Source: Carnegiea gigantea
Lineage: Eukaryota; Streptophyta; Magnoliopsida; Caryophyllales; Cactaceae
Length of the DNA stretch: 64,000 nucleotides
Reading direction: 5' to 3'
Assembly (NCBI GenBank): GCA_029747015.1
Contig: JAKOGI010002783.1
Coordinates: forward strand, 22,329-86,328
Position numbers and translations under genes: made by a program. The notes under the pieces were generated by a model, which worked only from the letters and a program-made list of their open reading frames with translations, ran no database searches and was not told the origin of the DNA. The first letter of the stretch is position 1; every line of letters starts with the position of its first letter. This document shows, one piece after another, positions 21,982 to 33,677 of this stretch.

Positions 21982-22478
21982 GTGCCTTGGCTGCTCTTTT
22001 GTAAAAAAAACAAGTTTTGAGTATTGAAGTTGAAAGTAAAGACTTTGTGTCTTGAGATTTCTTAAAACACTTAACTTGCTTATCCTTAATTGTGGCCGAT
22101 TAAGGTGGTGACCAAGTGAGTCTCAATCTTTGGTTAGGTGGTGAATCTTATCCTAATCCAAGATTAAGGGCCCTAAGCTAAATGATTAGTGGTGTATCTT
22201 ATCTAATCATCTAGCTTAGAACTATCCAAGTTTCATTAAACCCTCTTGAAGTTCACAAACTAGTTCTTGGTTTCACTCCTCTTAAACCATGAATTACCTT
22301 TGTTCTTCTTAGTGTCTTTTTATCCTCCTTTACTTCCCTCACTTCCTTTACCCCTTGATTCCTCTTTTCCACACAAAATCAAGCCTTGACTTAGCTGATT
22401 GCATCGAACTTCCTTTAACCTTCAAAGCCATCTCAAACCGTGGAAAGGGACTTACCTAGGCAAGCTAGGCAGTGAATT

Positions 22479-22517
22479 GGCACGGGCACCCCGTGCCATC
22501 AAGCACGGCCGTGCCAC
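22479..22517 (+). promoter_or_regulatory. GCACGG/CCGTGCC module in R8 U5
   Basis: GGCACGG and CCGTGCC can form a stem with a short loop. After ATCAA follows the perfect 12-base palindrome GCACGGCCGTGC. The identical module in the 3' LTR is at 25837-25875. Confidence 0.72.
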
Positions 22518-22606
22518 CCCTAGCCGTGAGAGTTTGCTTGTTTTCTAGCCTCTTTTGACGTGAGTTTACTTGGGTTGCTATCCTTCCCTTGGACTTACAT
22601 CATTTT

Positions 22607-22618
22607 TGGTATCAGAGC
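22607..22618 (+). other. R8 primer binding site
   Basis: TGGTATCAGAGC lies four bases after the LTR end and is complementary to initiator tRNA-Met. Confidence 0.92.
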
Positions 22619-22702
22619 AAGTTCAGATCCTTGCCTGAACCCCACGCTCCCAAATTCAATCCAAACACAGTCAAGCATAAACCGTTCCTTCCTGCGATCA
22701 CA

Positions 22703-24197
22703 ATGAGTACTAGCATGTCTGTGGAAGAGAAGCTTGAGGTTCTTTCCAAGCAAATGCAAGAAATGAGGGTGAGTAATCAAGAACTCAAGGCTCGAAATGA
22801 GTACTTGAGAAAACAACTTGGAAACTACATGAAGCAAAAGCAAAAGGCGTGTGAAGAACCCATCCAATCCGAACCATGGAGACAAGAACAAGTGTTTAGC
22901 CATACTCTTGATTCATCTACTGAAGATGAACCATTGAGAATGACTAGACAAGACTCATGGAATCAAGCTAGTGCAAATGATTTCAAGGTTGAAATTCCAG
23001 AATTTGAAGGCAAGCTTGATCCTGAAGATTTTTTGGATTGGTTACACACAGTTGAAAGAGTTTTTGAGTACAAGGACATCCCAGAAGACAAGAAGGGGAA
23101 GCTGATTGCTTTAAGGCTTCGAAAGTATGCTTCTCTATGGTGGACTAACTTGTGTGCCAAAAGAGTAAGAGAAAGGAGGTCCAAAATCAGAACTTGGGAG
23201 AAGATGAAGTCAAAGCTCAAGGCTAGATTTCTTCCTTCTACCTATGTTCAAGATTGCTACTCAACTCCACCATTTGAACCAAGGTAATTTGAGTGTAGAA
23301 GAATACACTCGTGAATTTGAAAAGCTTGTGATTAAGTGTGATTTGCAAGAGCCAGAAGAACAAACAATTGTTAGATACTTGGGAGGTCTTGATCCTACGT
23401 ATGCTAATATTGTTGATTTGCAAGCTTACACTTCTTTTGATGAAGTATGTGTGCTAGCTCACAAGGTTGAGCAGCAAAAGAAGAGCAAACCGCCCTCACG
23501 GCATGAAAATCCAAATCCCTCACCATATGAACAAACCTTAAACAAGGAGAGTTCATCTTATGTCCCTCAACCCACGGCATCCCTTTCTCCTTCTCCACAA
23601 AAAAACCAAACTCCACAAAAGGGCCTACCCCCACAACTCACACCAAAACCCCTTCCTAAAAACATCCCAAGGCGTTTTAAGTGCCAAGGCTTTGGTCACT
23701 TAGCATCAGATTGTACAAACCGAAGGTATGTTACCTTGGCTGAATGGAAGGCAACTGAGGAGGTCAAAATAGAAGAGGAAAAGAAAGAGGATAAAGAAGA
23801 TGATCTCGAGGAGATAGTGATTGAGGCGGATGAAGGTGAAATGCTCACCTTAGACACTTACCACCCATCAAAATACAAAGAGAATCGAAATATTCTTTTC
23901 ATGACTTTTGGTGAACCATCAACCTTTTCCCCCACTCCACCCACACCCAAAACACTCAAACAAACCTTCTGTCAATTTAATTCAGAATCATTCCTTACAG
24001 TTCCTAATCCTGAATTAAGAGCATGTGAGAAAGTGGTTCCAATCATGTTCAAGGAGCCCCCTCCGTCCACCATTCCAATCAACAAGGGGAAGGTAAAGAA
24101 GAAAGTCTCTAAGTTCAAAAGAGACTTGTTTTCATGGTTGATTTTATTTCAACCAGAATTGAAGCAAAAGAGGAGTTCATTACCTACTATGATTTGA
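22703..24197 (+). pseudogene. gag: R8 gag with one frameshift
   Basis: The start is the ATG at 22703 (MSTSMSVEEKLEVL), aligned with R10 and R14. The N-terminal coiled coil spans residues 5-50, followed by the capsid domain. A two-base loss near 23263 shifts the frame (R14 has the full text), after which the gene stays open to 24197. The knuckle (near 23672-23715) has lost its first Cys: R14 has RCYKCQGFGH where R8 has RRFKCQGFGH. After ADEGEMLTL comes a tail of roughly 120 residues with FGEPSTF and KQTFCQ that is shared only with R14 and replaces protease and pol. Without the frameshift it would be about 500 residues. Confidence 0.9.
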
Positions 24198-24212
24198 GGG
24201 CAAGTCATTTTT

Positions 24213-24225
24213 AACAAGGGGAGTA
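24213..24225 (+). other. R8 polypurine tract
   Basis: AACAAGGGGAGTA directly precedes the 3' LTR. It matches R14's tract (AACAAGGGGAGGA) at 12 of 13 bases. Confidence 0.9.
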
Positions 24226-25960
24226 TGATGGAAATCCCTCCATCCCTTTTGTTAAAAAAGAATCAAATCAAATTAGGTAATCTTATTATGCTGGTTTAAG
24301 GATGAATAAATCATCCAAGTTTTGATTGAACATTGAAACTGCAGGGCAAGGGTTAAATCCAGCAGCTAACCCATTTTTGTGTGCTTAATTTCTCAAACAT
24401 ACTAAGGGTTTACGTCTAATATTTTTTGATGGATTTGAAGATCAAGATGTTAGCTTTCCAACAAATCAAGTTTCATCCAATTTGGACTTCATTTGGTCGT
24501 TCAAATCAGCAATTAAAACCAAGGTGTCAAAACTGCCAAGCAGGGCCAGGATGAACCCGGTTTTGTTCTTTTTATTTCTTATGATATAGTTTAGCTTAAG
24601 TCTTGAATTTTTACATATTTTGGGTCCCCAAGATCTTATCTTTCATTTCCAATTGGAATTACCAGATTTGGAGTTCAATTGGTTAGTGAACTAAGCTAAT
24701 TAGTAAACCTGTGCTGTTTTGGAGTCTAATCTGCACGGTTTGGGAAATCAGGCTGATTCAAGGGGCAAATGACGTACAATTGCTATGATAAAAAAAGGAG
24801 GATAATCTAGACATCTTGAGGTTTCCAACCATGTAAGAAACGTAGCAATTAGTCATCATTTGAGGTGTCAAACATGCATTGCAAGTGGAGGCAGAAATCG
24901 GCTGCTTGACACCTGGTTGCTTAGCCTGGTGGTTTTCCTCCTTCAAGGGGTTTGCTTAAGGTGGAAGGCTGCCAAGCAGGTCATTTTGAGCTGCTTGATT
25001 AAGCACCACTCAGATACTTGAGAGAGAGACACGTGGAGCTAGTGAAACGCCACCATTTTGCAAGCTCTCATTCGACCACTCAAGCATGACATGGCACACA
25101 TGCAATTTTCAGTCCTTTTGAGGTGGCAGCCATGCTCTCTTACCTTCCTTGAAGGGAAATTGAGTCAACAAGGTTTCTTAATACTTAGGAAAGAGTTTAA
25201 GAAGGAAATCTTGTGTTTTGTAGCTTAAACTTTCAGCTTATGTATGTTTTAGCTTAAACCGTGTATTACTAAGCATAGGATTAGTTTAATGACTTTCCTT
25301 GCCTAGAAGGAAAGCTCTTTTCATGTAATCACAAGGCTATATAAGTGCCTTGGCTGCTCTTTTGTAAAAACAAGTTTTGAGTATTGAAGTTGAGAGTAAA
25401 GACTTTGTGTCTTGAGATTTCTTAAACACTTAATTTGCTTATCCTTAATTGTGGCCGATTAAGGTGGTGACCAAGTGAGTCTTGATCTTGATTAGGTGGT
25501 GTATCTTATCCTAATCCAAGATTAAGGGCCCTAAGCTAAGTGATTAGTGGTGTATCTTATCTAATCATCTAGCTTAGAACTATCCAAGTTTCATTAAACA
25601 CTCTTGAAGTTCATAAGCTAGTTCTTGGTTTCACTCCTCTTAAACCATGAATTACCTTTGTTCTTCTTAGTGTCTTTTTATCCTCCTTTACTTCCCTCAC
25701 TTCCTTTACCCCTTGATTCCTCTTTTCCACACAAAATCAAGCCTTGACTTAGCTGATTGCATCGAACTTCCTTTAACCTTCAAAGCCATCTCAAACCGTG
25801 GAAAGGGACTTACCTAGGCAAGCTCGGCAGTGAATTGGCACGGGCACCCCGTGCCATCAAGCACGGCCGTGCCACCCCTGGCCGTGAGAGTTTGCTTGTT
25901 TTCTAGCCTCTTTTGACGTGAGTTTACTTGGGTTGCTATCCTTCCCTTGGACTTACATCA
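24226..25960 (+). mobile_element. R8 3' LTR
   Basis: This 1735-bp LTR is nearly identical to the 5' copy by eye. TATA-like TATATAA is at 25338-25344 and a GCACGG module at 25837-25875. Right duplication GTTTT is at 25961-25965. Confidence 0.95.
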
Positions 25961-26053
25961 GTTTTGAGTGTTAGTGAGGCTTGAATACATAAAATCATAT
26001 TGCTAACCCATTGTGTATGTTTTTGTGAGTTTGGACTCCAAAAATATGCATCA
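25961..26053 (+). mobile_element. R1 5' LTR, terminal fragment
   Basis: R1 LTR resumes with 'gagtgttagtgagg' and ends 'atgcatca' before the PBS. The end differs from that of solo LTRs R3 and R13, so R1 is a diverged member of the family or its LTR end has changed. Confidence 0.85.
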
Positions 26054-26055
26054 AT

Positions 26056-26067
26056 TGGTATCAGAGC
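26056..26067 (+). other. R1 primer binding site
   Basis: TGGTATCAGAGC lies two bases after the LTR end. This position shows that everything between 1 and 26053 sits inside one 5' LTR. Confidence 0.92.
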
Positions 26068-26161
26068 TTATGGTTCTGACCATGCTTCTTCCCTTAGCCT
26101 AAATACGTCCCTAACCTCAAAACACTCATTCCACAAAAGAATCCTTAAGCATTCATCCATC

Positions 26162-27006
26162 ATGATTTCTTTTGAAAACTTAAGGAAAGAGATTGCTTTG
26201 ATTCCAAAGGAATTGGCCAGCCTTGAAACTCTAAAGTTTCATGGCCAAACAGAAGAATTCCCTTGCTAGATTTCCAAGGTGGAACAAGTCTTCACTCGCT
26301 ACAGCCTTGAAGAGCTCAAGAAGTTTAAGGTGGTTATCAAGAAGCTCCGAGGCTATGCACTTGACTGGTGGGAAAAGTACAAGTATAGGAGGAAGAAGAG
26401 AGGAAAAAGTAAGATCAGATGATGGGATAAGTTGAGAGGTAAACTAAAGTATGCTTTTACTCCAACCTCTTACTTACACAAGCATCTTTTTCTTCCCTTT
26501 GAGGGAAATGGCTTTAATTCCTCTTCTAAAGACATCCCTTTCAACAAGGGGAGTCCCATGAGTGCTTGTATTTCTAACTCTACTTCCTTTATTTGGAGAA
26601 ACCTAACCCCAACAAAGATGTAAAGATCCTTGGAGAGGAGGCTTCAAGCCTAGTTGACCTACCTCCTGTTTTTAATGACTATGGTGATGATGAGACCTTT
26701 GAACTTGAGGGACAAGGAGACCATTCATGTCCATCGCCACTTGTGCTAGATCACCATTTATATAAGGGAATAGCATGTGTTGCTCACTTTGATCCTTGTT
26801 ATGACAATCTCATTGTTTCATTATCCCCACAATTAGAACCTGAAATAGCCAAACTCATCGCCATAGGGAGACAAATGGGAAACACAAGTGAGGAACAACC
26901 AAAAGGGAAGGAAAAAGAAAGAGGGAAACACTACGAAGGTGCTAAAATTGTTTTCATGTGTGCTTTGTTTGAGAACAATCACTATGGGAATCAAAGAAGC
27001 ACTTAG
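26162..27006 (+). pseudogene. gag: R1 gag relic (short-capsid Gag type)
   Basis: The start ATG at 26162 (MISFENLRKEIALIPK) aligns with the R11 Gag start. The capsid N-terminal half is readable (KVEQVFTRY, WWEKYKY), interrupted by TAG at 26267-26269 and TGA at 26420-26422. As in R6 and R11, the capsid ends after the PTSYL segment with no C-terminal half. The knuckle is missing, apparently by a deletion near 26590, after which the frame changes and reads ILGEEASSLVDLPPVF, which matches the R11 tail. The last part to 27006 has no counterpart here. R1 shows no pol, so it too is gag-only. Confidence 0.85.
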
Positions 27007-27133
27007 TTGGGTGTTTGTCCTAAGAAGGGAAAGCGAGTACTAATTCCTCCCATAGTCTGCCCATCCCAAGTTTGGGAGCACCATTCCAAGCTTCTCATGC
27101 TTCAAGCATTAGATTTGAGGACGAATCTACTTC
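27007..27133 (+). other. R1 3' untranslated region
   Basis: After the stop at 27004-27006 the text still resembles coding tail sequence (LDLRTNL near 27113, like LSLRTNS in R6 and R11). I see no gene here. Confidence 0.5.
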
Positions 27134-27146
27134 AACAAGCGGAGTA
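27134..27146 (+). other. R1 polypurine tract
   Basis: AACAAGCGGAGTA, with one pyrimidine change against AACAAGGGGAGTA of R8, precedes the 3' LTR. Confidence 0.8.
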
Positions 27147-27988
27147 TAATGTATATAAAGTTTGATCTCAAGCGTCAGATTCGAGGGTGATTTTGAACAA
27201 CAAATCAAAGATGCATCCAATGCTCTTAGGAGCTATTTATTTCATCATTTGGGAGGCCCAAGATGTCCTTTAAAGGGCTATTGAGTCATTTTGAGGATAA
27301 ATGCATAGGGAAAACTAAGTATGAGCAGACTATTCAAGTTCAATCAACTCGGCAGTTTGGAGCAATCAGCTAGTTCGAATTTGAGGCATCTTTCATCTAT
27401 ACTCCATAAGATTTAGCCAAGGTTTTTCTAGACTAAATTTAATTTTAGGAAGATATATTTCATATAAATCAAGTTGGAAGTGGATTGGAGGTCATTTGGT
27501 CATTCAAATCAGCCAGACAGATCAAGCCTGCAAACTGGGCAGAATTCCAGTGCACAAGGTCCGACTTTGATGCAACTTTTATCCATCATCAACGTGATTT
27601 ATCCAAGGGTTTTCTGTGCTAAATTTAAGTAAGCTTTCCAATAAAAAAAGTTTCAAGGCTTTTCGACACAATTTGGTTAATCAACCAGCAAGATCTTTCA
27701 GACTGTGCAATCCTGGTAGCAAACCAGCATAGGGCAGAACCATGGAGAATTATGTTGACTTATTAAAGTTAAACCTTTTTGAAGCTTTAGGCATGAAAGA
27801 AGATATAAATATTTATCAAACCATGTGCTCAAAGGGCCACCAAAGCACCACCTTGTGCTGCTTTTATCCAACTCAAAGTACAAGTAAAACACCCTTTTGC
27901 CCGGTTATACACTAGCCGGTACAAGGGTCTTATTTCTTAGGTTTTTCTTGTACTTCCTACTGCATTTTGACTTTAGCTGATGTATTAG
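27147..27988 (+). mobile_element. R1 3' LTR, left part
   Basis: The LTR starts TAATGTATA (TGATG expected, one change). From about 27740 it is similar to R13 ('ataaatatttatcaa', 'agccggtacaag'), which identifies the family. It is cut by R9 at 27989; ATTAG (27984-27988) is the left target duplication. The remainder lies beyond the right edge. Confidence 0.85.
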
Positions 27989-29559
27989 TGATGTAAAGGT
28001 GCAAGGGAAACGAGGACCCAAGGCAACTTCACACCAAGGGGGCTGAAATTTGAAGGAAGAAAATGAGCTGAAGTGGCACGGCCGTGCTGATAGGCACGGT
28101 CACACCGTGCCAAGGTTCTGCCCACGGAAACTAGGAGAGCCTAGTCTTAGCCGGTTTAGGTGCTTTTGAGCATGGATTGTGTTTCTAGTCTTTCGGTGGG
28201 CTTGAACTCATGAGAAAGGTTGGGAATGATGGTAGAAAGAGTAGATTAATGGAAGAGAACGAAGAACACTCAAGTATTAGGGATTGGAAATGAAGAACAC
28301 AATGGATGAAAGAGACTAACTTGATGATTCAAGCTAATCAAATGGGTTTAGATAAAGCTAAACTCTAGGATTAGATACAGAAACACCACTAATCTTTGAG
28401 TTTAGGGCCCTTAAGCTTGATTAAGATACAGAGTCACTACTTAATCAAGGTTAAGACTCACTTGGACACCACTTAGTTTGGCCTAAACTAAGATAAGCAA
28501 GCAAGAGTTTGGAGTGAAAGCCTCAAATGCTCTCTATGATTTTCATTCAACCGAAATCTGAAGTGTTTCCTTTTGTGGCCGTGTGTGTCTTACATAAGCA
28601 GCAAAATAACCAAGCTAAGCAAGCTCTCACACAAGCAGTTCTAGCTTTCCTTCCTACGTAGGAAAGGTATTAGGCTTAATTACACCCGGTTAAGCTAATC
28701 GGTTTTGATCATCTCCCTTAAGACTAAACAAAGTGCATTAAGCTAACTAGGAAAGCAAGACAAATGATTAATACAACTTGATTATCTTGTACTTAGGCCT
28801 AAACAACTTGGAAACTCAGCAAAAGCCATGTGCACAGCCGAAAAGTGAACCTCCCTTTGCGGCTGTCCAATGAGAAGCAAGCTAGCCCCTTCCTTGTCTA
28901 CCAATGAGATTCAAGAAACAAGCCTACTTGCAGCCCTTCCCTCATTGGTTGTTTTCTTTGCTAGGCTGTCTTGGACGTGTGCCAACATTGAAAGGGGTGC
29001 TCGTTCAGCTGAAGAGAAGGAAACCCACCGGTGGAGGTAAAGTGCAGCCGTGACACTAAACCGGGTTCAAGGGCAGCTTTGTACCCGGTTTTCAGACCAA
29101 GTTTAACCAAAGCAAAAATGGGTATGATCTGGGTTTTAGCCGTGGGGGGGAAGTTCAAGGTGTGTAAAACCCCCTCCATTCAAGAAATTAAGTTTAAACA
29201 AGGTTTAAGTAGGGTAATCACACCTAAACTTTCAACCGTGCAAAATCGGACCAAATCTGACCGGTTAGGAAAATGCCTTTGATCCTCCATCCTCTTGTGT
29301 GCATGATTTGAAATCAATGCTTGAACCTGAAAGCTAACATCCTGAGGATTCCAAAAATGCAAAAATAATGGCCTTAAGCCATCATATGGCTTAGGAAATC
29401 AGATGCACAAAACCGGGTTTATGCTGGCCGATTAACCCGTTTGTGCTGTTTTCAACTTCTTGCCAAAGGTGAGCCATCTTCTTGGTTTGGGACCTTGTTC
29501 TTGGACGATTTGGACTTGTCACATCTTGATCAAGGTCTTGGCTAGGTAGGACTCCATCA
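27989..29559 (-). mobile_element. R9 3' LTR
   Basis: This 1571-bp LTR starts TGATGGAGT at 29559 and ends with CATCA at 27989 on the minus strand. It holds one GCACGG module at 28073-28111. Confidence 0.93.
28073..28111 (-). promoter_or_regulatory. GCACGG/CCGTGCC module in R9 U5 (3' LTR copy)
   Basis: It has the same architecture as in R8 and R10, including the palindrome GCACGGCCGTGC. The 5' LTR copy is at 45770-45808. Confidence 0.72.
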
Positions 29560-32500
29560 TCCTCCCCTTGTTGAAAAGATTTGATCCTCAAATCTGGTGG
29601 GGAAGTGTCCGGATAGAAGGGGCTCAAATCAGCTACGTTAAAGGTGGCTGAAACCTCAAAATCACCAGGGTGGTCAATCTTATAAGCATTGTCGTTGACT
29701 CTCTACAAGACTTCAAATGGACCCTCAGCTCGTGGCATGAGTTTGTTTTTCCTCTTAGAAGGAAAACGTTCCTTTCTCAAATGGATCCATACCAAGTCTC
29801 CTGGTCGAAAGACAATCTTTCTCCTATGCTTGTTGGCGTGTGCTTCATAGGCTGCATTAGTCTTCTCAATTCGTGCCTTCACCAACTCATGGAGCTTTTG
29901 AATCTCTTTTACTCTTTGTGTTGCATCAACATGGGGCTTTTGGTCTTGGGGCCGTGGGGTGAGATCATTTGGACTCAAAGGATCAATCCCATACACCACC
30001 TTGAATGGTGAAAGACCAGTAGCCTTACTAGGTGCCTTGTTGTATGCAAACTCAGCATGTGGTAAGAGTAAATCCCAGGCCTTAGCATTTGGTTTAATCA
30101 AAGCCCTTAGGAGAGTTCCGAGGGTTCGATTAGTTACTTCTGTTTGGCCATCAGTCTGGGGATGACAGGTAGTACTAAACAGCAACTTAGTACCAAGCTT
30201 CTTCCAGAGGGTAATCCAAAAATGACTTAGGAATTTTGTATCCCTATCCGAAACAATGGACTTAGGAATACCATGCAACCTTGTTACCTCTTTAAAATAG
30301 AGCTCGGCTATGTGTGTAGCATCATTGATTTTGCAGCAGGGAATGAAATGTGCCATCTTCGAAAATCTGTCTACCACCACGAAGATTAAATCCTTTCCAC
30401 TTTGAGTCTTAGGTAGACCCAAAATGAAGTCCATACTCACGTCTACCCAAGGTAGAGTTGGTACGGGCAATGGGGTGTATAAGCCGTGAGGTAGGGTATG
30501 GCTCTTGGCTGCTTGGCACGTTCCACACCTCCTAAGGATGTCTTGAACATCCTTCTCCATCCCTGGCCAGTAGTAATGCTCCCTTAACATGGTTAAGGTC
30601 TTTGACTCTCCAAAATGACCCGCCAAGGAACCCCCATGAATTTCCCTGATTAGAAGCTCACGAGTGCTACACTTTGGAATGCACAATCGCACTCCCTTGA
30701 ATAGGTAGCCTTCTTGGATTAGGAAATCTCCCTTGGGATGCGTCAAACATGCAGCATAGAGATTCCCAAGGTCTTCATCTTCAGCATATAAACTCTTGAG
30801 ATGCTCAAAGCCAAGAATAAGAGCATCCAACTGGAACATAAGGAGATGTCTCCTTGATAATGCATCCGCGCCTTGATTCAACTTTCCCGACTTGTGCTTA
30901 ATAGTGAAGTGGAATGACTGTAGGAATTCAACCCACTTAGCATGGCGTGAGTTAAGTTTATGCTGGCCCTGAATGTACTTCAAAGCCTCGTGATCTGAAT
31001 GAAGTATAAACTCACTAGCCACTAAGTAATGACTCCAATGCTCTAGGCACCGAATGATAGCATAGAATTCTTTGTCATATGTGGAGTATTTTCTTCTTGA
31101 GTCGCATAGTTTTTCACTGAAGAAGGCCAATGGCTTGCCTTCTTGAGTTAAAACTCCACCAATTCCTACTCCTGATGCATCACATTCAACCTCAAAAACC
31201 TTCTCAAAGCACGGCAATGAAAGGACCGGTGCTTGAGTAAGTCTCTTCTTTACTTCTTCGAAGGCAGTTTGTGCCTTAGGATTCCATTGGAATAATGAAC
31301 CCTTTAGCACTTCAGTCATAGGGGACATGATGGTGCTGAAGTTTCGAATAAATCTTCTGTAAAATGAAGCCAAGCCATGAAAACTTCTGACATCATGTAT
31401 ACTTTGTGGTTGAGGCCAAGTGCGAATAGCCTCTATCTTCCCTTCATCAACCTTAATGCCCTCACTAGAAACAATGTAACCTAAGAATGTAACCTCATGA
31501 GTAAAGAAGGTACACTTCTTAAGATTACCATATAATTGCTCACGCTCAAGGACATGCATGATCTGATTGAGGTGATTTTGATGTGCTTGCTCGTCCTTGG
31601 AATAGATAAGAATGTCATCGAAGTAAACCACCACGAACTTGCCAATATAGGGTCTGAATACTTGATTCATCAACCTCATGAATGTACTAGGAGCGTTGGA
31701 AAGACCGAATGGCATAACTAACCACTCATATAAATGTCCTTTAGTCTTGAACGCAGTCTTCCATTCATCTCCCTCCCTTATTCTGATCTGGTAGTAACCA
31801 CTTCGAAGATCAATTTTAGAGAAGACTTTAGAGCCATGTAATTCGTCCAGCATGTCTTCAAGCCTAGGTATAGGATACCTATACTTGATGGTGATCTTGT
31901 TTATGGCTCTACTGTCCACACACATTCGTTGGCTGCCATCCTTTTTGGGAACCAACAAAGTAGGTACGGCACAGGGGCTTAAGGACTCACGTATAAGTCC
32001 CTTTGAAATCAACTCCTCTACTTGCCATTGAATTTCCATGGTTTCCTTTGGGTTCATTCTGTAAGCTGGCTTGTTTGGAAGAACTGAACCTGGAATGAGA
32101 TCTATGTGATGTTGAATGTCCCGTTTAGGGGGTAAACCCGAGGGTATCTCTTCTGGAAACAAATGACAGAAAATTTGGATGAGTGATTTGGCAAATGGGT
32201 GGGTTGGTAATGGGGATTCTGGTTCATCTTGTATGATTAGGATCCACTCCTTAAAAGCCTTGAATTCATGATTCGAAGCCTTCAAAAGAGTTTCACTAAA
32301 AGTGAGTAAACAACCAGAATGTTCATGCCCTTTTGTGGGTTTGTTTTTGAGGAATTCGGATGGTGATAATGGCTTTAGGGTAATCTTCTTTCCTCCCTTA
32401 GACAAGGAGTATGTACTCATGAAACCATCATGGGTTACCCTTCGGTCATACATCCATGGCCTTCCCAACAATACATGGCATGCATCCATAGGTATAACAT

Positions 32501-33677
32501 CACACCAAAGTTGGTCTTGATAGTTCTTACCAATGGATAATGAAATGAGGCACCGTGAATTGACTTGAACCCCTTTGCTTTGATTCAGCCATTGTATGTT
32601 GTAAGGGTGAGGATGGGCCGTAGCTTGCAAGCCTAGCTTCTCAATCATGGTAAGGGATACCACGTTTGCACAGCTCCCACCATCAATAATCAATGAACAT
32701 ACCTTGCCTTGAACCGTGCACCTAGTATGAAAAATGTTTTCTCTTTGCTCATCCTTGGTGCTCTTTTGGCCGTTCAAGACCCTCCTCAAAACTAACATTT
32801 CTCCTTCATCAGCTTCCTCCTCAACCTCTTCCTGACTTTCCTCATGTTCGTCTTCAGTTTCACCTTCAATTTCACCTTCCTTTTCTTGCTCATCCACGGA
32901 TCTCCATTCGGCCAAAGTGATGACCTTGCGGTTTGGGCACTCTGAAGCAATGTGGCCTAGTCCTTGGCACTTAAAACATCTTCTAGTGCTCATAGGATTG
33001 GGGTTTGGTCGAATTGGGGTTGCTGGGGCCTTTTGTGGTGCTTGGGTTCTGTGTGGATTGAAAGGAAAGGAATTTTGTGGCTTAGAAACTGGTTGGGAAC
33101 TCCCCTTGTTAAATGGTTGGTTCCGGATTGGAGGCTTTTGATGTGGAGGCTTAAAAGTTTGCTTAGTTTTCTTTTGTTGCTCAATCTTGTGAGCTAGCAC
33201 GCAAACCTCATCAAATGTAGTATAAGCTTGCAATTCAACAACATTAGAGTACCTAGGATCAAGTCCTCCCAAGTACCTTACAATCGTTTGCTCTTCCGGT
33301 TCTTGCAAATCACATTTAATCACAAGCTTTTCAAACTCTCTAGTGTACTCTTCAATACTAAGATTGCCTTGGTTCAGATTATGAAGTTGTGAATAACAAT
33401 CTTGAACATACGTGGGGGGTAAAAATCTAGCCTTCAACTTGGTTTTCATCTTTTCCCAAGTTCTGATTTTAGTCTTACGTTCCCTAACCCTCTTAGCACA
33501 CAAGTTGGTCCACCATAAAGAAGCATACTTACGTAGTCTCAATGCCACCAACTTGACTTTCTTTTCTTCTGGAACGTCCTTATATTCGAATACCCTCTCC
33601 ACTGTGTGCAGCTAGTCCAAGAAATCTTCTGGATCAAACTTGCCTTCATACTCTGGAATCTCAACTCTAAAATCACT
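29391..33677 (-). pseudogene. gag-pol: R9 gag-pol, main part
   Basis: Minus strand, continuing gag after R10. In order: capsid, CCHC knuckle [15 protein letters not shown] (about 32940-32985), protease [12 protein letters not shown] (about 32665-32695), RT with YFDDILIYS (about 31605-31630), RNase H with [11 protein letters not shown] (about 31165-31190), integrase zinc domain [10 protein letters not shown] to RCGTCQAAKS (about 30510-30645), core acidic residues in SMDFILGLP (about 30430), VSDRDTKF (about 30255) and QTEVTNRT (about 30140), and the C-terminal FRPGDLVWIHLRKERF. Stops: TGG-to-TAG at 33612-33614 in gag and TAG at 29703-29705 after GPFEVL. The frame then continues through VSATFNVADLSPF, crosses the polypurine tract and ends at 29391, about 56 codons inside the LTR. 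The middle 1299 codons are open. Confidence 0.93.
29560..29572 (-). other. R9 polypurine tract
   Basis: On the minus strand AACAAGGGGAGGA, identical to the R14 tract. Confidence 0.9.

Larger units (their letters stand above)
20864..22602 (+). mobile_element. R8 5' LTR
   Basis: This 1739-bp LTR runs TGATGGAAATCCC to GACTTACATCA. A TATA-like TATATAA is at 21975-21981 and one GCACGG module at 22479-22517, about 85 bases before the LTR end. Confidence 0.95.
20864..25960 (+). mobile_element. R8: complete gag-only LTR element (TR-GAG type)
   Basis: Two LTRs (20864-22602 and 24226-25960) enclose only 1623 bp holding PBS, gag and polypurine tract. A perfect duplication GTTTT (20859-20863 and 25961-25965) shows it moved as a unit with this short interior. 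There is no protease, RT, RNase H or integrase, so mobility needs enzymes in trans. R10 is the likely supplier, since LTR blocks, leader and Gag N terminus are shared. It resembles the TR-GAG elements described in plants. Confidence 0.95.

Noticed and set aside
26056..26067. tRNA-like sequence
   Set aside because: TGGTATCAGAGC here and at the other sites is only the 12-13 base primer site. No cloverleaf surrounds any of them.
27007..27988. Possible host gene between R1 gag and R9
   Set aside because: The region is R1 3' UTR, polypurine tract and 3' LTR; similarity to R13 from about 27740 identifies it.
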